A stretch of DNA of 35,553 nucleotides from Planctomyces sp. (GTDB taxonomy: Bacteria > Planctomycetota > Planctomycetia > Planctomycetales > Planctomycetaceae). Below, piece after piece: positions 27,107 through 35,553 of the stretch. Under the pieces are notes generated by a model. That model saw only the letters and a list, made by a program, of their open reading frames with translations. It was not told the DNA's origin and searched no databases. A program made the position numbers and the translations under genes. Every line of letters starts with the position of its first letter. Position 1 is the stretch's first letter. The stretch spans positions 1 through 35,553 of the forward strand of contig SXXK01000289.1 of the NCBI GenBank assembly GCA_005791255.1. Reading direction: 5' to 3'.

Positions 27107-27466
27107 GTGAGGATCAGCCACCTTGAAAATTCTGAAGTCCCCCGGCTGTGCAGCGCGGTTTGGCGCGTCACGGCTGTGGTCGCCGTGTGTCTGGGCTGTG
27201 GCGGCTGCCTGAACCCCAATTTTGCTCGTCTGCCGCAGTGTCTGGCTGCTCAGCCCTCCCAGGAAACTCGCGCCTGGGAACACCACTACCCGTTTTCCGA
27301 ACCGGATCTTGGGCCTGCGTCAGAATCTGTTCCGCGGGGATTTGACCGGCCGCGTTCGGGGCCGCGTCGAGCGGCCGAGCAGCGGGTGTTTCAGGGACTG
27401 CCCGCCGGCCCGGAAGCCCAGCCGGCCGGCCCGGAAGCACGCAGCTACAGCCGTTCGGTCAACTGA
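27107..27466 (+). CDS. Small conserved-type lipoprotein
   Basis: GTG start; VWRVTAVVAVCLGCGGCLNPNF lipobox; HYPFSEPDLGPASESVPRGFDRPRSGPRRA; ends with a PAGPEAQPAGPEAR duplication. Confidence 0.6.
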   Translation: MRISHLENSEVPRLCSAVWRVTAVVAVCLGCGGCLNPNFARLPQCLAAQPSQETRAWEHHYPFSEPDLGPASESVPRGFDRPRSGPRRAAEQRVFQGLPAGPEAQPAGPEARSYSRSVN

Positions 27467-27507
27467 AAAAAGTTGACTTATGTGCGGAGGTTGCCCGCCT
27501 GCGGTTT

Positions 27508-27681
27508 TGAACCACGAATGAACACGAATGGACACGAATTCATGTAGCTCGGGCTTTCCAGCCCGAGATTTGTCCTGAAGAGGCTTCGCGAGGGGTGTTT
27601 TTTGAACCACGAATGGACACGAATGGGCACGAATGGGCACGAATGCGGGGTTGTTTTGCGTAGCTCGTGCTTTGGCTCGAG
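27508..27681. repeat. Composite intergenic repeat: (ACGAATGGAC)n tracts plus CTCGGGCT hairpins, two units
   Basis: tgaaccacgaatgaacacgaatggacacgaatt + CTCGGGCTTTCCAGCCCGAG (27548..27567); second unit tgaaccacgaatggacacgaatgggcacgaatgggcacgaatg (27603..27645) + ctcgtgctttggctcgag (27664..27681). Confidence 0.85.
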
Positions 27682-27897
27682 ATCTGCCCGGGCGCGTGCC
27701 GCGGTGCACCCTTCACTGATGCGGGCTGCGGGTTGTGCGTGATTGCTGCCGGGTGCCACCACCGTCTGCACAAATCGGCCGTCACCGTTTTTCCGCGGAC
27801 GCTGTGCTGACATGCCCTGTGCAACGCGGTATACTGGCCTCCCCTCCCCGCGAACGTTCGCCGTTCGCGTCGCCACCGCTGTTTCAGGATTCTGCTC

Positions 27898-30861
27898 ATG
27901 ATCGGTTCGCTGCTCCGAACAGTCATACTGATGTCAGCCGGTGTTTGGTTCATGGCCGGCATGTCCGTCTGCTGCGGGCAGCAGCAGGCGGCCGGTGAGG
28001 AATTCTTTGAACAGCGAATTCGCCCGATTCTGGTGCAGCGTTGCGAAGGCTGTCATTCCCGCACTGCCGGGAAAGCCGGCGGTGGTTTACTGCTGGATCA
28101 CCGCGAGGGCTGGTCAAAGGGCGGCGACAGCGGTACGGCAATCATTCCGGGTCAGCCGGATGCCAGTCTGTTGATTCAGGCGGTGCGCTACGCTGAAGAC
28201 GGCCCACAGATGCCGCCGCAAAGCAAAGGGGGCAAACTTCCGGATGCAGAGATTCGACTGCTGGAGGAATGGGTTCGCACCGGGGCTGTGGATCCGCGTG
28301 TTCCGTCAGCGCAGCTGGGCGGAATGTCTCCCGAGCAGGCTCGGACGTGGTGGGCCTTCCAGCCACTGCCCCTGCTGCATGCGCGGCTGCAGCCGGCCGA
28401 TCTTGATCGCGCCCTGCAGCGTCTTTGGCAGCAACAGGGGCTCAGTCCGGCTCCCCCCGCAGATGCTCGCACCCTGCTTCGCAGACTGCATTATGACCTC
28501 ACCGGGCTGGCTCCGGCCATGCACGATGTTGATGCCTTTGCAGCTGAGCCTTCAGCGGCTGCATGGCAGGCGCAGATCGAGCGACTGCTGCAGTCGCCGC
28601 AATATGGCGTGCACTGGGGCCGGCACTGGCTGGATGTGGTACGGTATGCCGACACCGCCGGTGAAAACACCGACCGTCCGCTGCCGCATGCCTGGCGTTA
28701 TCGCAACTGGGTGATGCAGTCCCTGAATGCAGATCTGCCATTCGATCAGTTTGCTCGGCTGCAACTGGCGGGTGACCTGCTGCCGGAAGGGCCTGGCCAG
28801 TCGAGGGCAGACGGCATTGTGGCCACCGGTTATCTTGCGATTGCCCGTCGATTCGGCCATGACATCGACAAGGACATCCATCTGATGTATGAGGATGTCA
28901 TTGACAATCTGGGCAAGAATTTTCTGGGACTGACGCTGGGGTGTGCTCGTTGCCATGATCACAAGTACGATCCGATCACGGCGGAAGACTATTACGCGTT
29001 GTATGGAGTGTTTGACAGTACGAAGTTTTCTTTTCCGGGGTGCGAGCCGAAGGGGCAGCCGAAAGATCTGGTGCCGCTGGCCGACGCCGCAGTCGTGGCT
29101 CAGGCGCAGCAGGATTACCAGCAGCGTCTGGCGGCGTTTGAGCAGCGGCAGCAGCAGCGGGATGCTGGTCGGCTGGCTGTCAGACAACTGGCTGCAGCCA
29201 GTCATCGAATTCTGGCGGGTGCAGCGGTGGGTGAAGGTCAGACGGTGACTTTGCAGACTGCTGTTCCGCAGGGTCAGCCGGGGGGCCTGGAATCACTGTT
29301 GCTGAAGCGTGGTGAGGTGCTGCAGCTGGCGATTCTGCCGAACGGCAATTACGGTGCTGATACGACTCGAGTGCAGCTGGAGATTCGGCGTACGTCCGGT
29401 TCGCAGCCGGCGACATGGTCCTTGCAGGATCTGATCGACGGCTTCGCGCAGGGGGGGCCGCTGCGTCAGCAGCGGGATGCGGCGTGGTGTTTTCTGGAGG
29501 TTACCGATGGTCCGCAGTTTTTGACGGATGGCAAACCGGCGGTTGAGGGGCGGCAGGAGCTGAGTGCGTGGGCCCGGGGTGACAACCCGGCGGTATTCGT
29601 GAATCAGGCGAACCAGCAGGTCGACGTATGGACTCGCCTGCCTGCCCGGACCGTATTTGTGCACCCCGGTCCTGATCGGCCAGTGGCGATTGCGTGGGTG
29701 TGCCCGGAGGACGGATTGTATCAGGTGCAGGGCCTCGTTGAGGATGCTCATCCGGCCGCGCTGGACGGCGTCAGTTTTCGATTTGAGCATTTTGCGAATC
29801 CGGAAATTGGAACGGCCCTTGTCGCTTTGGGGCAGGCTGTTGCGGTGCCTGCTGAGCCCCGTCCGTCTCCGCCGGTATTCCCCGTGGCTTATGCTGTATT
29901 TGAGTCGTCAGGGAAGAACGCCCGCGTGCATTTGCGGGGTGATCCGGAGCAGCCGGGAGCCGAAGTTCCGCGGCGCTGGCTGACAACATTTGGTGGCGGG
30001 CTGCTGACTGATGCCGCGGGTGGCAGTGGTCGGGTGCAGCTGGCTGAGGCTGTGGTGCGTCAGCCGCTGTTTGCGCGAGTGATCGTCAATCGCGTGTGGC
30101 AGTGGCACTTTGGTCGAGGTCTGGTGGCTTCGGCGAATGACTTCGGTTCCCGTGGTGCAGCGCCTCTGGATGTGCAGTTGCTGGACCTGCTGGCTGCGGA
30201 CTTTGTGGCGGGTGGCTATCGTCTGAAGGATCTGCACCGACTGATACTCAGCACCGACGCGTGGCGGCTGAGTTTGCGGACTGCGGGTGCTGCTGACCTG
30301 CGGGATTCTGAGAATCAGTATCAGGCGCGGTTCAGTCGTCGTCGACTGACGGCGGAGGAGCTGCGTGATGCAGTGCTGGCGGCATCGGGCGGGCTGAATC
30401 CGGATGTGCCTGAGGGGCATCCGTTTCCGCCGGAATCGACGTGGACATTTTCGCAGCATGCTCCGTTTAACGCGGTGTATGACAGTCCGCATCGCAGTGC
30501 CTTTCTGATGGTGCAGCGACAGCGGCGGCATCCGTATCTGGCGTTGTTCGACGGTGCAGACCCGAATTCCAGCACGGCGCAGCGACAGTCCACCACCGTA
30601 CCGACTCAGGCCCTGTACTTTCTGAACGACGCCTTCTTTCATCAGCAGGCCCAGCGGATAGCGGAGCGAGCGGAGTTGTCGGGGGATGATGGTGTGGCGG
30701 TGCAGCAGTTGTACCAGTTGCTGCTGCAGCGGCGACCGGAAGCAGACGAACAGGCGCTCGCGGTGGAATTTCTGGCGGGGTATCCGGGGACGGTGGCGGA
30801 GCGTCGAGCGGCGTGGGTGCGGGTACTGATGTCAGCCAGCGAATTTTCGTTTGTGGACTGA
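27898..30861 (+). CDS. PSD1/PSCyt1 (DUF1549/DUF1553) domain-containing protein
   Basis: CEGCHSRTAGKAGGGLLLDHREGW...MPPQSKGGKLPDAEIRLLEEWVRTGA; LDVVRYADTAGENTDRPLPHAWRYRNWVM; CARCHDHKYDPI; VNRVWQWHFGRGLVASANDFG; TVPTQALYFLND. Confidence 0.96.
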   Translation: MIGSLLRTVILMSAGVWFMAGMSVCCGQQQAAGEEFFEQRIRPILVQRCEGCHSRTAGKAGGGLLLDHREGWSKGGDSGTAIIPGQPDASLLIQAVRYAEDGPQMPPQSKGGKLPDAEIRLLEEWVRTGAVDPRVPSAQLGGMSPEQARTWWAFQPLPLLHARLQPADLDRALQRLWQQQGLSPAPPADARTLLRRLHYDLTGLAPAMHDVDAFAAEPSAAAWQAQIERLLQSPQYGVHWGRHWLDVVRYADTAGENTDRPLPHAWRYRNWVMQSLNADLPFDQFARLQLAGDLLPEGPGQSRADGIVATGYLAIARRFGHDIDKDIHLMYEDVIDNLGKNFLGLTLGCARCHDHKYDPITAEDYYALYGVFDSTKFSFPGCEPKGQPKDLVPLADAAVVAQAQQDYQQRLAAFEQRQQQRDAGRLAVRQLAAASHRILAGAAVGEGQTVTLQTAVPQGQPGGLESLLLKRGEVLQLAILPNGNYGADTTRVQLEIRRTSGSQPATWSLQDLIDGFAQGGPLRQQRDAAWCFLEVTDGPQFLTDGKPAVEGRQELSAWARGDNPAVFVNQANQQVDVWTRLPARTVFVHPGPDRPVAIAWVCPEDGLYQVQGLVEDAHPAALDGVSFRFEHFANPEIGTALVALGQAVAVPAEPRPSPPVFPVAYAVFESSGKNARVHLRGDPEQPGAEVPRRWLTTFGGGLLTDAAGGSGRVQLAEAVVRQPLFARVIVNRVWQWHFGRGLVASANDFGSRGAAPLDVQLLDLLAADFVAGGYRLKDLHRLILSTDAWRLSLRTAGAADLRDSENQYQARFSRRRLTAEELRDAVLAASGGLNPDVPEGHPFPPESTWTFSQHAPFNAVYDSPHRSAFLMVQRQRRHPYLALFDGADPNSSTAQRQSTTVPTQALYFLNDAFFHQQAQRIAERAELSGDDGVAVQQLYQLLLQRRPEADEQALAVEFLAGYPGTVAERRAAWVRVLMSASEFSFVD

Positions 30862-30882
30862 GGCAATGCGGAGGGTGGCGTT

Positions 30883-32277
30883 ATGACGGACTCGTGGAAT
30901 TTGCATCGTCGCGGTTTTGTGCGATCGGCGTCTGCCGGGTCCCTGCTGTTTTCCGGCGTCGTGAAACAGTTGCTGGCGGATTCCGGCGACCCCCTCGTGG
31001 CTCGTGAGGCTCCTTTTCCGGTGCGAGCGAAGCGGGTGATCTTTTTGTTTATGACCGGAGGTGTTTCGCATGTTGACACCTTTGACCCGAAGCCGGCACT
31101 GACGCGGGATCATGGCAAGGAGATTCAGGCGGATCATCCTGAGATTAAGGACCGGCCGGGCTATGAGCGGATTTTTCTGAAGCGTCCGCAGTGGCGTTTC
31201 CGGCCTCACGGGCAGTGCGGAACGGAAGTGAGCGAGTTGTTTCCGGAGGTGGCGGGGTGTGTTGATGACATTGCTGTGATTCGCTCGATGCACACGTCGC
31301 ATTCGAATCATTACAACGCCACGCTGGGCATGCACACGGGGTCATTCGCGTTTTCACGCCCCAGTATTGGCAGTTGGATGAGTTATGGGTTGGGGACAGA
31401 GAACCGCAATTTACCCGGATTCGTGGTGATTGCTCCGCAGCAGACCTACGCCGGGACTCAGGTGTACTCCAGCGACTTTCTGCCGGCCAGTCATCAGGGG
31501 ACGCTGGTGGTGCCCGGTGCGGAGCCGATAGCAAATGTGCGTCCTCGGGTTCCGCGGGACCGTCAGCAGCTGGAACTGGCGGCCTTGCGGCGGCTGAATG
31601 AGCGGCATTTGCAGCAGCGACCGGCGGATGCGGCTCTGACATCCCGGCTGCGTTCATTTGAGACGGCGGCGGGCATGCAGCTGGCGGTTCCGGATGCTTT
31701 TGATTTTTCCGGTGAAACGGAGGGAACTCTGTCGTTGTACGGACTGCAGCCGGGGCAGACCAGCGGGTTTGGCTGGCAGTGTCTGGCAGCGCGTCGGCTG
31801 GTGGAGCGTGGCGTGCGGTTTGTGGAGCTGATTGACACCGGCTCGTCCGGCAACTGGGATGCTCACGGCGACATGCTGTCGCATGTTCCGTTGGCGCGGA
31901 ACGTGGATCGTCCGATTGCAGGTCTGCTGAAGGATCTGAAGCAGCGTGGCATGCTTGAGGAGACCCTCGTCGTGTGGACGACGGAGTTTGGGCGGACTCC
32001 GTTCAACAACACCGCGGATGCGCCTGGGCGTGAGCATCATCCGTGGGCCTTCAGTTCATGGCTGGCTGGCGGCGGTGTGAAGGCGGGGATCACGTGGGGT
32101 GAGACGGACGAGCATGGCTTGCGAGCCAGCGTGAACCGGGTGCATGTGCATGATTTTCACGCCACGATTTTGCGGCTGATGGGATTTGATCATGAGCAGC
32201 TGACCTATCGCCATGCAGGTCGGGATTACCGGCTGACGGACGTGCATGGTCAGGTGGTGCAGGAGCTGCTGGCATAG
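30883..32277 (+). CDS. DUF1501 domain-containing protein, Tat-type signal
   Basis: LHRRGFVRSASAGSLLF; FLFMTGGVSHVDTFDPKPAL; VWTTEFGRTPFNNTADAPGREHHPWAFSSWLAGGGVKAG. Directly follows the PSD1 gene; ends in TAG. Confidence 0.96.
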   Translation: MTDSWNLHRRGFVRSASAGSLLFSGVVKQLLADSGDPLVAREAPFPVRAKRVIFLFMTGGVSHVDTFDPKPALTRDHGKEIQADHPEIKDRPGYERIFLKRPQWRFRPHGQCGTEVSELFPEVAGCVDDIAVIRSMHTSHSNHYNATLGMHTGSFAFSRPSIGSWMSYGLGTENRNLPGFVVIAPQQTYAGTQVYSSDFLPASHQGTLVVPGAEPIANVRPRVPRDRQQLELAALRRLNERHLQQRPADAALTSRLRSFETAAGMQLAVPDAFDFSGETEGTLSLYGLQPGQTSGFGWQCLAARRLVERGVRFVELIDTGSSGNWDAHGDMLSHVPLARNVDRPIAGLLKDLKQRGMLEETLVVWTTEFGRTPFNNTADAPGREHHPWAFSSWLAGGGVKAGITWGETDEHGLRASVNRVHVHDFHATILRLMGFDHEQLTYRHAGRDYRLTDVHGQVVQELLA

Positions 32278-32316
32278 CCGCATGGAGCTGCGGGGGCAAC
32301 GCGAGGGGTGTGGTTC

Positions 32317-32412
32317 TGAACCACGAATGGATACGAATGCAGGTGGCTCGGGATTGGCGGGCGCGGGGCATTATTCGTAGCTCGGGCTTTAGCCCGAGTT
32401 CTGTCCTGAGGG
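32317..32412. repeat. Third unit of the composite intergenic repeat (ACGAATGG + CTCGGGCT hairpin)
   Basis: tgaaccacgaatggatacgaatg (32317..32339) and CTCGGGCTTTAGCCCGAG (32381..32398) followed by ttctgtcctgagg. Confidence 0.8.
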
Positions 32413-32599
32413 ATCACCCGCAAGTACGATCTGCAGCGGTGTTTTAGGGTGCATGTGCCCCCTCACCCCCGGCCCCTCTTCTCCGTTCCGTGGGCGAGGG
32501 GAGGATTGAGCGGTCAGCGGTCAGAGTGGTGACACTCCGCCACTGACTCTGCTGTTTTCCGATTTTATCGCCGCTGCTGAAATCGTGACTCGGCAAGCC

Positions 32600-34693
32600 T
32601 CAGTGCACGCGGTGTCCCGGGACTGCTCCGGTGTCCGGTGACAGCAAAAACACTTCCGTGCCACCGGCACCGCTGGCACAGATCATCCCCTGGCTGAGTC
32701 CGAACTTCATCTGCCGCGGTTTCAGGTTGGCCACGCAGATCACCAGTCGGCCAACCAGATCTTCGGGTTTGTAGGCCGCTTTGATGCCGGCAAAGACATT
32801 GCGGACTTCACCGCCACCCAGTGACAGCGTCAGCTGCAGCAGTTTGTTGGCACCTTCCACATGATTCGCCTCCAGGACTCGGGCGACCCGCAGATCCACT
32901 TTCGTGAAGTCGTCAATAGTGCACTCGGAGGCCAGCGGTTCGTTCTGCAGGGCAGCGCCCGAATCCTGCCAGCGATCGGCCGGGTGAAACGCCGGGCCGG
33001 CCGGAGCTGCAGTTTCAGCAGCGGGTGCGGTGGCGGCGGACTGTTCAGCAGCGTTTTCCTGACGGCTTTCTTCAACCATGACCTGGACCTGTTTCATTTC
33101 AAGGCGTTTCATGAGGTGCTGGAACGGACTGACCAGTGTCCCGGTGAGGGGGCGGGCGGTTTCGTCCCATGACGTAATCGGCTGATTCAGCAGCTCGACA
33201 GTCTGCTGTGCCAGTCCCGGCAGGACTGGTGACAGATAGACCACGATCTGACGGAACAGATTCAATGTGACACTGCAAACGTCGCGAAGTTCGGCCGCGC
33301 GAGTCGGATCCTTGCGGATGACCCACGGCTGCTGTTCATCGACGTACTTGTTGGCCTTATCGGCCAGTGCCATGATTTCGCGGGTGGCTGCGTTGTAGTT
33401 GCAGTCTTCGTAGAATGCGGCGATGGCGTCACCGCGGGCTGCGGCTTCGGCAAACAGGCCACCATCGTCCGGGTACACATCGGCCAGAGTCTGCCCGGCC
33501 AGAAAGCCGGCGCAGCGAGATGCCAGGTTGACGACTTTGTTGACCAGATCCGTATTGACGCGCGCAACAAATTCCTCGACGTTCAGATCGATATCGTCGA
33601 GGCTGGGGCCCAGCTTGGTGGCGTAGTAGTAGCGGAGTCCTGCCGGGGGCAGATGCCGCAGCCAGGTGGAGGCCATCAGGAAGGTGCCCTTCGACTTGGA
33701 CATCTTCTCGCCATCCACTGTCAGAAAGCCATGCACGTGCACTTTTTTCGGCAGGTTCAGTCCGGCTGTGTGCAGCATGCCGGGCCAGAACAGCGTGTGA
33801 AAGTAGGTGATGTCCTTGCCGATGAAATGATGAATTTCGGCTGTGGAATCCGGGCCCCACCATTCTGAAGGCTGTTCACCCTGCTGACGGCACCATTCGC
33901 GAGTGGACGCGAGGTAGCCGATCGGCGCGTCAAACCAGACGTACCAGTAATTGCCGGGGTGATCCGGGATTTCAAATCCGAAGTAGGGGGCCGGTCGGGA
34001 GACGTCCCAGTCGCGCAGCGGGTCTCCCAGAAAATTGCCTTTGAGGTAGCGAGCAACTTCGGGCTGCAGGTGACCTCCATTCTGGGACCAGTCTTCCAGA
34101 AACGGACGCAGCTGTTCCAGTTCGATGAACAGGTGATCGGCAGATCGCAGTTCGGGGATGGCATTGGAAAGAATACTGCGGGGATCGCGGAGATCGGCGG
34201 GTGTGTAGGCGGCCCCGCAGACGCTGCAGTTGTCACCCGGCTGATCCGCCGCACCGCATTTGGGGCAGGTGCCGCGGACGAAGCGGTCGGCAAGGAATGT
34301 GCCGGCGACGGGGTCGAAGAGCTGTTCGACGCTGCGAATTTTGACGAGACCGGCGGCACGGATGGCAGCCCAGATTTCGTGGCAGGCCTCGCGGTTATCC
34401 GGACTGTTGGTGCTGCCGTAGTTATCGAACTGAATCTGGAAGCCGGCGAAGTCCCGCATATGGGCGGCCCGCATGTCGGCAATGACCGCCTCTTCCGACC
34501 TTCCTTCGCGACGAGCTCGAATCATGATAGCCGTGCCGTGCGTGTCATCGGCACAGACGAACACGCAGTGATGTCCGCGCAGCTTCTGGAATCGGACCCA
34601 GATATCGGTCTGGATGTATTCCACCAGGTGCCCGATATGGATGTGTCCATTGGCGTAGGGCAGTGCAGCGGTGACGAGGATCTTGCGGGGCAT
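32600..34693 (-). CDS. metG: Methionine--tRNA ligase with C-terminal tRNA-binding domain
   Basis: [35 protein letters not shown]; zinc motif [26 protein letters not shown]-terminal EMAP/Trbp-like [32 protein letters not shown] at 34693. Confidence 0.97.
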   Translation of the reverse strand: MPRKILVTAALPYANGHIHIGHLVEYIQTDIWVRFQKLRGHHCVFVCADDTHGTAIMIRARREGRSEEAVIADMRAAHMRDFAGFQIQFDNYGSTNSPDNREACHEIWAAIRAAGLVKIRSVEQLFDPVAGTFLADRFVRGTCPKCGAADQPGDNCSVCGAAYTPADLRDPRSILSNAIPELRSADHLFIELEQLRPFLEDWSQNGGHLQPEVARYLKGNFLGDPLRDWDVSRPAPYFGFEIPDHPGNYWYVWFDAPIGYLASTREWCRQQGEQPSEWWGPDSTAEIHHFIGKDITYFHTLFWPGMLHTAGLNLPKKVHVHGFLTVDGEKMSKSKGTFLMASTWLRHLPPAGLRYYYATKLGPSLDDIDLNVEEFVARVNTDLVNKVVNLASRCAGFLAGQTLADVYPDDGGLFAEAAARGDAIAAFYEDCNYNAATREIMALADKANKYVDEQQPWVIRKDPTRAAELRDVCSVTLNLFRQIVVYLSPVLPGLAQQTVELLNQPITSWDETARPLTGTLVSPFQHLMKRLEMKQVQVMVEESRQENAAEQSAATAPAAETAAPAGPAFHPADRWQDSGAALQNEPLASECTIDDFTKVDLRVARVLEANHVEGANKLLQLTLSLGGGEVRNVFAGIKAAYKPEDLVGRLVICVANLKPRQMKFGLSQGMICASGAGGTEVFLLSPDTGAVPGHRVH

Positions 34694-34910
34694 GCGACAG
34701 TTCTGCAGAGTGGGATCGGAGGGACTGTGGTTGCAGCGGGAAGTGTCCGCAGCCGGGTCGATTGCGTCAACATGCCGACCTTCGGGGAACAGCAACTTCC
34801 CGAAAATCAAGCATAATCCGGCCGTTTCGCGGCGGAATTCAGGCGATTTCTGCGGTTTTTGTGGCAGGAGCGTGGTGCTTGCCAGGGGGAGCGCGGGGGA
34901 CAGATCGCGG

Positions 34911-34937
34911 CCTGGGCTGTAGCCCGAGTACTGTCCT
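34911..34937. repeat. Fourth, hairpin-only copy of the CTCGGGCT..AGCCCGAG..TGTCCT repeat
   Basis: cctgggctgtagcccgagtactgtcct. Confidence 0.6.
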
Positions 34938-35046
34938 TCAGAATTCGCGGCATCCCCTGATGCAGAAGCAGCAGCGCGGGGGCCTGGTGCCGCTGCATGG
35001 GTACGCAGCGGTCAGGCGGGGGCATGGCGTCAGTCTTCCGACTGGC

Positions 35047-35553
35047 CTATTTGTTGTCCTGAGGTTTTGCATTCTGCATCTGCTGCAGGATCTGAGCAAA
35101 TTCGGGCAAATTGCGGACTCCGCGGAAATCGAGCTGTGTTTGAATGATCCAGCTGTCCTGCAGCCCTTCCGCCACCGCTCGCTGCAACTCGGCAAGGCAC
35201 CTCTGCCGGAGCTGCTCTTTCCCTGCAGGTTCAGCGGAGCTGTCAGCCAGCAGGCACAACGAGCGTGCCACGTCGATGCGGAGGTCCGGATTCTGCACGT
35301 CCAGGGCGGACAATTTCTGAATCAGAGTTTCACAGTCAGCCTGCAGGCCAAGTTGTGCCTGACTGAGCATCAGATCGACCTGGCTGGCAACGGATTCACC
35401 GGCCGCCAGAATGGCGACACGATTAAGACGCGAGCGTTCAAACATAGCCAGCGCTTCGTTGTTTTGCTGCTGCAGCTGGTGGGCGGTGGCGAGGTAGTAC
35501 TGAGCTGTGCCGAGCACTCTTTTGGCTGGCAGGTATTCCGGGTCCTGTGCGAC
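35047..35553 (-). CDS. C-terminal part of a TPR-repeat protein (5' end beyond window)
   Basis: The listed ORF starts at an internal GTG; the frame stays open to the window edge (VAQDPEYLPAKRVLGTAQYYLATAHQLQQQNNEALAMFERSRLNR...). Confidence 0.75.
   Translation of the reverse strand, partial: VAQDPEYLPAKRVLGTAQYYLATAHQLQQQNNEALAMFERSRLNRVAILAAGESVASQVDLMLSQAQLGLQADCETLIQKLSALDVQNPDLRIDVARSLCLLADSSAEPAGKEQLRQRCLAELQRAVAEGLQDSWIIQTQLDFRGVRNLPEFAQILQQMQNAKPQDNK

Noticed and set aside
27603-27645. Possible CRISPR-like array
   Set aside because: Units are ~10 nt with no unique spacers; a simple tandem repeat, and no cas genes are present.
27320-27962. Overlapping minus ORFs with 'IRVHSCPFV / HSWFK' peptides
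   Set aside because: Translations of the ACGAATGG intergenic repeat, a known type of spurious ORF; not supported as genes.
27898-32277. PSD1 + DUF1501 as a novel system
   Set aside because: This pair is a common, highly paralogous planctomycete arrangement; nothing unusual was seen in this copy.
33959-34816. 285-aa plus-strand ORF
   Set aside because: Antisense to metG, which is unambiguous.

Overview
The window reads as a GC-rich chromosomal segment from a planctomycete. The lineage call is an inference from the gene families: DUF1559 pseudopilin, PSD1/PSCyt1 + DUF1501 pair, ASPIC/UnbV (CRTAC1-like) proteins, a LEPR-XLL-like exported protein, and YfhO, Dabb and cyclase families. I support about 20 genes. 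From left to right: a minus-strand cluster with a TPR + 7-CxxCH cytochrome, an ASPIC/UnbV gene split by one in-frame TAG, a DUF1559 protein, a small lipoprotein and a TPR protein; a divergent TPR-ASPIC/UnbV protein; a sialidase-like protein; a LEPR-XLL-like protein; a tandem-domain cyclase; csrA; an S41/PDZ protease; an unknown exported protein; an adenylate-kinase-like/Dabb/YfhO run; ychF; a small lipoprotein; PSD1 + DUF1501; metG; and a truncated TPR gene. No rRNA, tRNA, CRISPR array or IS element was recognised. The observations most worth follow-up are: (1) the single amber codon inside an otherwise intact ASPIC/UnbV gene; (2) two neighbouring micro-ORFs sharing the C-terminus KSLRxVLxxxxHWLLWF with synonymous divergence; (3) a 17-bp perfect-stem, 72-nt hairpin between convergent units; (4) a csrA leader with clustered GGA motifs next to several inverted repeats; (5) a degenerate in-frame duplicated peptide at the left edge; and (6) a dispersed composite intergenic repeat (ACGAATGG tandem units plus a CTCGGGCT..AGCCCGAG hairpin). 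No search or computation was run; family names are from recognition of motifs in the translations.
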